A stretch of 64,000 nt of DNA from Eopsaltria australis (lineage: Eukaryota > Chordata > Aves > Passeriformes > Petroicidae). A program made the position numbers and the translations under genes. Positions within the stretch are counted from its first letter, which is position 1. Each line of letters begins with the position of its first letter. The notes beneath the pieces are model-generated. The model saw nothing but the letters and a program-made list of their open reading frames with translations. It made no database searches and had not been told where the DNA came from. This document shows, piece by piece, positions 25,235 to 34,899 of the stretch. The DNA lies in contig JAVTVJ010000837.1 of NCBI GenBank assembly GCA_034509425.1, forward strand, positions 310,001 through 374,000, written 5' to 3'.

Positions 25235-25770
25235 CCATAGCCTCAGCACAGCTGCAACCTCCCCAGTCCGTTCAAAGCTTCCTGGCCCATCAGAGACTCC
25301 CAGTGCTGCCATCCCCCCGAGCGTCCCCACTGCCCTGAGCCCCACCAGCCCGTGCCTCTTCCCTGCCCTCCCGGCCTCCGCTGCCATTGCCCTCAGCTCC
25401 CCCAGCGTCCTCAGCTTCCCCTCAGCCCCCACGGCCTCACCGTCCTCCCAGTGCCATAGGCACCAGCAGCAACTCTCCAGCAGCAGCGGCAGCAGCAGCA
25501 GCAGCAGCAGGAGGGTGCCTTCAGAGGCTCTGTCCCCTCTGTGGCAGCCCCGGTGCCCTCAGCCTTACTAGCCCTTCAGCAGCTCCCCGGCACCTTGAGC
25601 CCCGCAGACCTTGACAGAGGATGGTGCCTGGTGCCATCGACGCCTTCTGCTGCTCCCATCATGTGTGAGCAGCTGTGACCTGGAGCTGAAAGCACTGCTT
25701 GGCCCAGCCTGGCTGTCAGCTGGACTCCAGCACGGCCAGAGGGGACAGGGGTGGCACAGTCAGCAAGGCA
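25235..25770 (-). repeat. Direct duplicate of the region upstream of the RhoGAP gene (copy 2)
   Basis: Closely similar, in the same orientation, to 29,085-29,650. Shared landmarks include 'ccccagtccgttcaaa', 'cctggcccatcag', 'gcaccagcagcaactctccagcag', a CAG run (25,485-25,511 here), 'gagggtgccttcagaggctctg', 'tcatgtgtgagcagc' and 'ggccagaggggacaggggtggcacagtc'. Copy 1 lies directly upstream of RhoGAP exons; this copy has no recognised RhoGAP exons downstream. Confidence 0.9.
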
Positions 25771-27275
25771 AGAAGGCCCAGGGGTAGCAGAGTGGGGGAA
25801 GAGGGGAAAAAGCAGCATCTCCTTCTCCCAGCAAGAGACCTATCTCCTTAGCCATGGAGCTAGAACTTTTGAAATAGAGGCCTCCAGATTGAAACCTTGT
25901 CTCAAAAGTGCAGCTCAAAAGACAGCTACACCGAGAAATGGAGGGAGAGGCTTTGCAGCTGTTCCATCTTCACAGTCTCTCCCTGGGCCACTTCCTCCTG
26001 TGCCGAGCACTCTTCGTGCAGAGGTACAGCACGTGGCCGTGCCAGAAGCCAAGGGATGCAGGGGAGCTCTTGCCAAGCCCTTGCCAGCGCCTTGGGCTGT
26101 CTTAGGGCAACGCAGAGAGAAAGGCGGCCAGCAGAGCCTGGCACATCCCTGCCTGGGCTTCTGGGCCTGCCACAGCCTCCTGCATCGTTGGCGTCTCTTG
26201 CCATCCCTCTTCTTCCTCTTCCTCTTGGCCTGGTACTCTTTGTCTCTGGCCCAGGCCTCTTCTCACCATCTCTTCCTGTTGGGTTCCTGTGCCTGGGGGT
26301 AGCCTATAAGCCTTGAGGTGCACGGTTGCGTTAGATGGGCAAGGGCAGTAGCCAGCAGCTAAATCCCTTCTTGCTGGAACCAATGCGAGCACTTTTTAGG
26401 TGCTTGAGTTGGGAAGGCTGGTCAGGGCTTCAGCCTTCGCTGGGGTCTCGGTGGAGCTCTGGCTCCCTTTGCTTGAAGGTAAATCTGGAGGTGCCTAAAG
26501 CAGAAATTCTGGAGGTGAGAGGTGGCAAGAGACAGCCTGGATGAGGAAGGGAGCCATCGCCAAATGGCCCCTTTAGCTGTGCAGAGAAGATGCTGCTTGG
26601 CATAGGTCCCCTCTCGCAAAGTCCAGCAGTCCCCAAAGAGGCTGGAGGCAGCTGGCATGAGCTCACACGCCAGCAGAAACCCCCTCAAGCTGACAGCTCC
26701 CCCTCTTCCACTTGCATTTGCAAGTGTTTGCTCCATTGATGAGGCACGCGCCTAAAGCTTTGCAGAAGCCACCTATCCCCTTTGCACTAGCCTGTGTCAG
26801 TGTGGGGGCAGGAAGGGAGGCAGCAAGAAAGCGAACAAGGAAGGCGAAAGGCTCAAGGGATGAGCTGTCAGCAGGAGGCACAGCAGCTCCTGGGCCTCCT
26901 GAGAAAGTGCGCACCGCTCCCGGATGCCTTGTGCCAGCTTTGTGCTGCTGACATAGCTCTGCCTTTGGGGCCTCCAGCACTGTGGCTTCTATGCCGTCTT
27001 CCTGAGGCATTTCTGGCAGTGAGGGAGCTGAGGTACAGGGACAGTCTTCTGCCTGGGGCTCTTTGTCTCCTCTGCCTGCAGGGCCACTTTGCTCTTCCCA
27101 ACACAGCTCTAGAAATCAAAAGCACGTGCAGCCAAGCAATGTCTTGGAGGGCAATAACACAGAAAGCAAAACCCACAGGGAAGCCCTACGCCACTTGGCT
27201 TCTCTATGCGCACATTTATGGGAGCCCAGGTGCCACGCTAGACAAGCCTCCCTTCCTGCTCCTATCTGTGCATGT
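25771..27275 (-). other. 3' flank of RhoGAP gene, partly shared with the 54 kb pseudogene copy
   Basis: On the minus strand, 26,880-27,180 aligns by eye with plus-strand 54,520-54,830: 'gggttttgctt..tgtt', 'tatgtcag..cacaaa' and 'ctgctgtgcctcctg...cagctcat'. It is therefore part of the duplicated gene unit, probably 3' UTR or downstream sequence. A frame at 26,102-26,392 (minus) rich in Glu is open but unsupported. Confidence 0.5.
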
Positions 27276-28914
27276 CTACATGGGCTCTGGTGATTCCTCC
27301 AGGCCAGCTGTCTCTTTCCCAAAGATGTTGTCAGTGTTCTCCAGCAGGAAGTCCACCAGCACCTTCACCTGCACACAAGAAAGCCTTGCTCTCAGACCAG
27401 GGGACTGAGAGGGTGCCAAGCAGCCCTTGCCATCACTGTTGAGCCCTGCCTCTGTGCAGAAGGAAAGTGCTGGCTGGGGAGCAGCTCAGGCAGGCAACTC
27501 CCACAGCGGCCTTGGCTGGAGACAGGGGGCCACCAGGCATGGGCACCTCTGGCCAGCAAAATTGGCTTTGGCCAGCAAGGATGCAGCTGCCTGCTGAAGG
27601 CAGCACTACCTTTTTGTTTTTGACCAGCATGGCCTGCAGCTCCAGCTGGTCCTCCTGTGGTGGGCTCAGCAGGTTTGGTCCCACGCAAATGGCCAGGTTG
27701 CTGCAGGTCATCAGGCTGGTGGAGGTGTGCTGTCCAATGTAGCGCAGCAGTGCCAGCAACTGCTGTAGGAGGAGCAGGCTGGCAGCCAGCAACTTCCTGG
27801 CCACCCTGAGGGAACAGGAAGGCAACATTCACCAGTGGGCCCTCGCGGCCCACAGCCGCCCCAGAGCCGGCCTCGGGCAGAGGGCAGCCAGCGGCTGTGC
27901 CACGTGGCCTTGTGGGTACTCTTAGCTGGCGGTCAGGTCTCCTGCAAGAAGGAAGCGCAGCGCTGCTGCCCTGAGCCCATGCCAAGGAAGGCTCCCTGTG
28001 CATCAGCCCACAGTGGGACTACCAGTCGGCAAGGGGGAGCTGGCCGAGAATGTGGCCCCTTCAGTAGAGCATCCCCTTTCAGGAGAGTGCCAGGCTTGCA
28101 GCAATGCCTGCTGCAGAGCTGGAAGCTGCTAGCCATGCTTACGCTTTCAGCTGGGAGATCTTGTCCTCCCTGCTGGCCATCTGCACAGCTGCCATCCAGT
28201 CCTTGTAGAGATCTGGGATGAGGAGCTCAGAGGAGGAGCTGGTTTGAAGGAAGTCCTGCAAGGCCAAGGGCTGCCAGTGAGCCTTGGACCTTGGTGGCCC
28301 AGGCAGGAGCCTTTGCAGCTGCAGGTCAGCAGGGCTCACCTTCAGGATGATGGCCAGCAGCAGCACCAGCTGGCTTGCCATGTCCATGGGCAGGCCGTAG
28401 TCCAGGGTCTGATGCAACTCCTGCACTGTGCCGGTATTCTCCGCTTTGCGGAAGATTCCTTCCGTCATGGGCCCTTGCTGGTACAGGACATGCAGCAGCT
28501 CCTGCAGGAAAGGCGGGAGGGCAGAGACGTGTGTGAAGAGCTGGCCTGGGGCCAGAGCTCTGCTCCAGCCTGGGCTCACTGCCTCCTGCTGCCAAGGGGC
28601 TGGGAGCAGTAAGCAGAGGCACGGCTGAAGAGCCCAGTGCCCTGTGGCTGGGGGGCGTGCGGGGACAGGGGCTGCGCAGCATCCAGAGAGAGGGATGTGC
28701 AGCCCCTGGACTGCCTTACCTGAATGGGCCGGGGCAGCGTGCCGTCCGCCTCGCAGACATCAGCCAGGAGCTGCCTGAAGAGCGCCCTCCTCTGCTGCAG
28801 CCGGAGCCCTCCTGTCCCGGCACTCAGGCTGCTCCCGCTGTGCCCCGCTGCAGAGCCGGGGCAGCCACCTCCTCCTTGTCCTGCTGCCGCTGCCGCTGCC
28901 TCTGGTCTCTCCTG
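27276..28914 (-). CDS. Small RhoGAP-domain protein, ARHGAP20/TAGAP-like (five exons, 5' end not found)
   Basis: Predicted GTPase-activating protein for Rho-family GTPases, acting in the cytosol. Exons on the minus strand: 28,914-28,720, 28,501-28,340, 28,255-28,143, 27,805-27,610 and 27,368-27,276. All have AG/GT borders, and the phases join without a break (0, 0, 2, 0). The roughly 252 residues run from an Ala/Gly-rich lead through LFRQLLADVCEADGTLPRPI, then the RhoGAP core GPMTEGIFRKAEN with the catalytic arginine finger in IFRKA. They continue through DLYKDWMAAVQ and LAICVGPNLLSPP (the conserved N-L-A-x-x-x-x-P-N-L block) to VKVLVDFLLENTDNIFG, with the stop at 27,276-27,278 shortly after the domain. 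Human ARHGAP20 and TAGAP are much longer, so this is a compact, domain-only version. The start codon is unresolved. Related copies at 25 kb and 54 kb indicate a local family. Confidence 0.85.
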
Positions 28915-29084
28915 CTGCAAAGGAAAAGAGAACAAAAGGCCGTCAGTGGAGACCACCAGGCCAGTGCTGTCACTGCCCTGCCCTACCCTGCCGTGCCTTC
29001 AGCGCCGTGCGGAGCCGTGCGGCAGCCCAAGCAGGCAGCCGGCAGCTGCAAGTGTGGCTGCAGTTGGGAGAGCCCTGAGACTCC

Positions 29085-29650
29085 TGCCACAGCCTCAACT
29101 CAGCCGCAACCTCCCCAGTCCGTTCAAAACCTCCTGGCCCATCAGCTCCACCTCCCCCCCCCCCCCCCACCAGCGCTGCCATCCCTCCGAGCGTCCCCAC
29201 TGCCCTGAGCCCCACCAGCCCGTGCCTCTTCCCTGCCCTCCCGGCCTCCGCCGCCATCACTCTCAGCTCCCCCTTCGTCCTCAGCTCCGCTGCTTCCCCT
29301 CAGCCCCCACGGCCTCACCATCCTGTCGGTGCCGTAGGCACCAGCAGCAACTCTCCAGCAGCAGCAGCAGCAGCAGGAGGGTGCCTTCAGAGGCTCTGTC
29401 CCCTCTGTGGCAGCCCCGGTGCCCTCAGCCTGACCGGCCCTTCAGCAGCTCCCCGGCACCTTGAGCCCCTCAGCCCTCGACAGGGGTTCGTGCCCGGTGT
29501 CAGCGTCACTTCTCGCCATTCCCGTCATGTGTGAGCAGCCGGGACCTGGGGCTGAAAGAGCTGCTTGGCCCGGCCCGGCTCCCAGCTGGACTCCAAAGGC
29601 AGTCTCCACGGCCAGAGGGGACAGGGGTGGCACAGTCGGCAAGGCAAGCA
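29085..29650 (-). repeat. Upstream/5' region of the RhoGAP gene (duplicate copy 1)
   Basis: CpG- and GC-rich, directly duplicated at 25,235-25,770 (offset about 3.86 kb). It contains a 12-13 base C run near 29,155-29,168 and a short CAG run near 29,358-29,373. It probably holds the promoter and first exon of the RhoGAP gene, but no first exon joins the 28,914 acceptor in a consistent frame, so the start stays open. A minus-strand frame beginning MMAAEAGRAGKRHG at 29,260 is open across the C run but lacks a phase-compatible donor. Confidence 0.7.
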
Positions 29651-29789
29651 GTGAAATCACCCGGTTTTCCTGAACAGTTTAATACGAATGAACCATAATG
29701 AGAGAAATAGCCACAGGTTTTTCATGACTTTTTAGGCTCCATTTTAAGTCTAGCTTCACTGTACCTATATATGTATATAGATGAGTAGG

Positions 29790-32700
29790 AGTCAGAAACA
29801 TTATTGTTCAGTCTTATTAGCCTGGCTCTCCGTACTGTCTTTCAGTAACTGGAGCATCTTCTTCCAAAGTGATGAAGCTCTTCCTTTTCTGCACCTTCCC
29901 CCTGTTCCATTTGTGTGAGTTTCTGACATGTTTCAGCCACCTGTCAACAGGAACAAAATAACCATGCTGTCAGTCCTTTAAAGAGCTTGAGGTCTGATGC
30001 AAGTTTTCCAACTACTGTCTACATGACCACATTAGGCTGGACAATGGATTAATATTTAAAGTAAGAAGCCATATTTACCTGCTTTCCAGCTGAAGCAATA
30101 ACAAGTCCCAGGGCATCGTGTGGGTCCTGTCCACCTTCCAAGGTACAGTACACAAGAGAGGTGACCTCAAGAGAACAAATTCTGACTCTGGCTCTTTCAT
30201 TAAATTGACAGTAAAATAGACACAGACAGTCCTCAGATAAACCCTGAAAAAAAATGTCTCATTGGATCTCCAGCACTATGAATACAAAGAGAAAAGCAGC
30301 AGCACATGTTCAAATTCCAGCGTGAAAAAAATCAACAGAGCTGAAAAAGAGAAAACAGGACCCTCGTTAACTGCATTTAACAGCTCCACCTCGTGGTAAA
30401 CTGATTATTTCTGCAATTCCATGCTGATAGGGACTTGGGGAGTACTGGGGGGTCAAAGCTAGGGTTGCCCTGGGGCAACTTTGCCTGTCCTCATCATCTG
30501 CGTGGAAGGCAGTACCCAAAGCACAGGCAATTGAGTTCAGGTGGTATAGGAATCTCACTTTCCCCTCTTGTCATGAAAAATAGGTAGTTCTGATCAAAAG
30601 GAAGTTTCTTCTTAGGAGAAAGACAGTAAAGTACTCAAGCTACCACTAAATATTTATTTTCTTGATGATAGAGTTCTGCAACCTTCTTACATACATCATT
30701 TCTGCTTGTCACCACTAGAAAAGAGGAAGAAAACCCCATGCAAACATGCTAAGTTTTCCAGAAAATACAAAAATGGATTTCAAACTCTAACCCATAATTA
30801 TTAGTAGGTTCAACTGCCAAATGAATACAAGAAATTACCTTAAAAGTTTTGCTCATTGCTGCTGTAACTGACTTAAAAGAAAACAACTACTTTAAGGGGT
30901 TTTATTTTTCTTAATGAAAAAATTAAAATTAAAAAAACAAATCGAACACTCCAGTCAGTTACAGTGACAACTGAGAGTGAGATTTGTTTAGAACTGTACC
31001 TGTATGAATAGGATGACATGTATTCTATGATCTTAAAGCAGAGAAGAACAAGCCTACTAATTAATACAGAGAATGAACTAACAGAGCTAAATGCTTAAAA
31101 GCACTGAGTTTATTCGGAGGATTACACAGAATTCTCTTATCTACTAATCTCAAGCACAATTATTCCAGTATTTGTCCTATCAAAATGGACAGGATCAAGA
31201 AACTTTATACAGCTATAGAATCCTGACACACCAATGTGACACGCCCTTTTTAAAAAACAAATCTAATCTGTGCATCAGCAATGGCATCCACTGAATTAGA
31301 AATCCTAAGAGCGAATTTTGGTATTCAATATCCTTTGCCTTACATAGAGCTCAAAGAGCTTTTCATCTGCTAAATCTCCTTTGGAATCTGTTTGGTTGGA
31401 TAGTTAGACTTCACTATAGGAATGTGGTCATCACCTTACTATAGGTATGTGATCATCACCTTACTATAAAAAAAAACAAAAAAAGAAAGATTTAGTGTTA
31501 AAGGTTACATGTCTTGAGAACAAATTCTGTCTACAAAACTCATTCCATTACCTTCTTTGAAGTCAAGTGTTAATGTAATAATCACTGAGCAGAATCTACC
31601 TTGATACTTATGCACAGCCTTGTGAGTCATCTTATTTTAAGTGGAAAGCTTTCCTTGCTTCCCGAGCTAATTCCAACAACTATGTGAAACCTGTGTATGT
31701 TACATAATCCTGCCTGCACAACAGGCAATGTAGAAAGCACATTAAGTCATGCCATGAACGACCTAGATCCAAGCATCATGGTGTTTTGTGTAGCTACAAA
31801 AAGGCAGAATCTAAATACAAAACTGAGGAATTTCAGTATCAGGCACCTTTAAATCAGGCATCATCAACAACTACACTTTTAAAATGTACTTTAATTGAAA
31901 ATACTAAGAACTTTAGAAAAAAAAGAGACTGTTGCTATCAGAGACAGACTTAATATGCAACCATATGAGTCACAAATCTCCAAATGACACACCTAGTGTG
32001 TGGTAACTATATGCTACAACAGGCTGTCATGCACCAGCACATGGCTATTTCAAATGTATTGTTTTTAAACATATTTAACATTTTAAATGCATTTAAATAC
32101 ATTAACAGCAAAATTCAGTAACAATCCACTTCATGCTGAAAGCTGGAAAAATAAGATAAAACAAGATAAATAAGATGAACTAGATAAACTAGTTAAAGCA
32201 GAGAAGCGTTGCCAAGTGTTTCTTCAGCTACAAGCAGAGGAATTTCCAGACATGGACAAATTGCCTGTATTTGTTTCAATTCATGTTTTCCCTTGTAAGC
32301 TTCACTGCTATCTAGCCTGAACAATAAATACAAACTTAAATACACTGAAACTAAAGTTCACTGTGGTTTTACACTGGGCACAAAAATAACACAAACCTTG
32401 GCTTTTCCAAAGCTACCACAGAACTAAGGGCCTCAAGAAAACATGATCCAAGCTTCAACTCTGCTTTGTTATTGTACTCAACTCCATATTAACACTTTTC
32501 AGGGAGAGAAAAAGTGATTCTGGACTATATATGACAGTAACTGGTTTGGTTCAAGATCAACAGCCTTCTTATATTCTCCTTTAGCCTGATCAGGTTGCTC
32601 TAAACCAGCAGCTGTTGGGCCAATTAATAACCAAGACTTGTAGATACTTTTGTCTTGCTTCAAGACTGCCTAAAACTGCAGAATTTTAAGTGAAAAAAAT

Positions 32701-33253
32701 GAGTGAAATGCATCCTGCAGATCTATGGCCTACGTTTTGTCATTACAATTTAGTGAGTTATTCAAACAGGTAATAGTTGAGGTTAAGTAATTTTTTGGAA
32801 AAAATTAGCAAATTCAGTTTTTCCTGCCAGAAAATGCTACATATCTGAACTGTTCTGTCAGAAACCATACCTGGAGCTCAGCAATCAAAGCTCCTCAATG
32901 AGGTCTAGATTAGAAATGGAATTTTAACACTTCACACGTTTGCTTTTACCACCACATATAAGCAAATGCAAAAGGAACATGTGTTAGTGTGCTCAACTAA
33001 CATGAATGATCAATAAAGTTATGAATATGAAACCTGAAAATAAATTTCAACCATTATGTCAATAAAGTATGCCACATCCTACATTACTTTACAGCCATAG
33101 AGGTAGGAGCAACAAACAAAATGTGCAAAAGATATTACTTTCCAAGTAATAAAATAATTACCTTGCAGTGCTTTGAGGCTTCCTTATATTCTTTATTCTG
33201 CATGGCATCTCCCGTTATCTCTTTAAGGTTGTCCTCATCTTCTTACTTGACAT
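29790..33253 (-). pseudogene. SKIC3: SKIC3 (TTC37) 5'-end relic: first coding exons with frameshifts
   Basis: SKIC3 is the tetratricopeptide scaffold of the SKI complex in 3'-5' cytoplasmic RNA decay. Three minus-strand exons match its N-terminus in order. Exon a (33,253-33,162) begins MSSK and ends DAMQNKEYKEASKHCK before GTAATT. It is 92 nt instead of the expected 90: an extra GA shifts the frame, and a TAA sits before the shift. Exon b (32,669-32,526, after TTTTAG) is open and contains AVLKQDK and [15 protein letters not shown] (a TPR unit), but its donor is a poor GTCCAG. Exon c (29,940 to about 29,790, after CTGTTGACAG) begins VAETCQKLTQMEQGEGAEKE, then needs a one-base shift to continue as LWKKMLQLLKDSTESQ, and then meets TAA. 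The introns remain, so it is not a retrocopy. Exons beyond this point are absent from the window. Confidence 0.85.
30079..30243 (-). other. Splice-flanked 165-nt open segment, candidate diverged SKIC3 exon
   Basis: On the minus strand a strong acceptor (TTTTTTTTCAG) precedes 55 open codons ending AAGCAG|GTAAAT, and the next exon downstream is SKIC3 relic exon c. Position and phase suggest the SKIC3 exon encoding the VYQKLLDLY region. The second reading frame starts VYLRTVCVY, which is weakly similar, but the exon is longer than expected and the main frame (GLSEDCLCLF...) does not match SKIC3. It could be a decayed exon or a newly used one. Confidence 0.4.
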
Positions 33254-33299
33254 TATGGATACTAAGTAAAAATTACATATTATCTGTTCTTATAAAAAG

Positions 33300-34290
33300 A
33301 TATACTGAACTCAAAATACTGTTTATATCCTACTATAATTGCATAGGGAGTATATTAAACACAGTACAAAATCCCCAAATACAGATACACCAAGAACTGC
33401 TGGAAAAAAATAATATGGTTTAGAAATGCTTAAGTTTAGTTAGAATGCAGGATTCAGTCAATATTCTAAGTAGCTAAATGATATAAAATAAGTCACTCCA
33501 GAACTAAAGCTTTGTTAAGGTTTAAGATAAATTTTAAAATGGGGAGATGTGTTATCACACAGGCACATCAGTTAGGATGTCACCCTGCATGTAGGCTCTT
33601 TTTAAAGAGGAATTGCTAAGCGGTGAATTGTGTTGAAGAGGGATTTTGCACTGGACATGTGCTCGAGTGATTCGTAGGGACCAGGGCTTCTCTTGCCAGC
33701 CTTTTCCACAGCCAGCCTGACATGGGCACTGCATGGCTTATGGTGCTCCTCTCCCTTCACACACACCTAAGGCAAACCTCACTTCCAAATACAGCCAGGG
33801 GACCAAAAAGTGGAAGCATTTAAGGACACATTTAAGAGTGTTTTAAGATTGAGCATTTAAGAGGCACTCATGCTTTTGAACTCTGTCATAGTAACCGTGC
33901 ACTGTTTTGGTGTATATCGAAGTATTTTGCCTCAAATGAGCCTTAGCAACACCAAAACTGTCTAAATGGGATGAGGCTGAGAAACCAACAACTTGGTTGG
34001 TGGTGTCAAAGCATGGAACAAAGTGGTGGTGTCAGCACAGAAAGTGACAGGAAAAGCGACCAGCTGAAGAAGAAAAAACACCTTTCAGTAGCTGAAACGA
34101 TTAAGATAAAGAGTAGCAGAAAGCCTCAGTGATAAATCTTCAAGATAAATCAGTAGATAACCAGTAATGAAATAAAATATGACGAAAGTGAATTTCAAAT
34201 GCTCCCTCGGAGCTCGAAAAATACTGGGGAAAATCTCTCTAATTTACATTGATGAACGGCTCCTGGAGAGAAATTGGCATCCCAAGAAGG
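33300..34290. other. Intron/5' flank between SKIC3 relic exon and its CpG island
   Basis: AT-rich, no coding signal. It lies between the first coding exon relic and the promoter island and probably corresponds to the ancestral SKIC3 intron 1. Confidence 0.5.
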
Positions 34291-34309
34291 CACAGACGCC
34301 TTAACCATC

Positions 34310-34800
34310 ACAATCCCATCCCGCCCAAACCCTGTCCAGCCTGAGCTGCACTGTCACCCATGGCGACAAGGGACACCGCAACAGCGCCTGCCCGGGCACG
34401 GCGGGAAATGTAGTTCCCGCAGCCCCGGGACACGCTGGGAGCTGTAGTCCGGGGACACGCTGCTCTTTATGGGTCGCCTGTGGCTCCCGATAAGCGCCCT
34501 GGGAGCGGCCGCAGCCCGGCGGGGAACGGGCGCGTCCCGGCGCGGAGCGCGGAATCGCGGCGTGGACTGCCAAGGCTGCGGCAGCGAGGGCTTCCCGCGG
34601 GGTTTGGTACCCTTGAGTTCCAAACCGAACTCGGCTTTGTTCCGGGGAATGTGCTCCGCGCTTGCATCAGGGACATGGCAGCGGCCAAGCACTGCTGCAC
34701 GGGTGGGTCCCGCGGTCAGGTGTGGTACTCGCAGCAGGGCACGGCAGCCGCTCCTGGAGCACAGCCGCTGAGTGGGATGAACCCTCTTCCGTCGGCTTGG
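34310..34800. promoter_or_regulatory. CpG-island promoter with two ZNF143-type sites, probably bidirectional
   Basis: Dense CpG from 34,360 to 34,700. GGGAAATGTAGT at 34,403-34,414 and GGGAGCTGTAGT at 34,437-34,448 fit the inverted ACTACAnnTCCC motif bound by ZNF143/THAP11, typical of bidirectional housekeeping promoters. In human the SKIC3 and ARSK genes start head-to-head, and this island has exactly the SKIC3 position (minus strand downstream). A plus-strand ATG at 34,469 begins a frame MGRLWLPISALGAAAARRG that could be a remnant or version of an ARSK signal peptide, but nothing downstream confirms it. Confidence 0.75.
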
Positions 34801-34899
34801 AAAGCAGAAGGGAAAGGAAGGTCGATAAACACTGTTATTCTTGCCGTGATGTGTCCCAAGAATGTTAAGGATAGGATGGATAGTTACTGTAATCACAGA

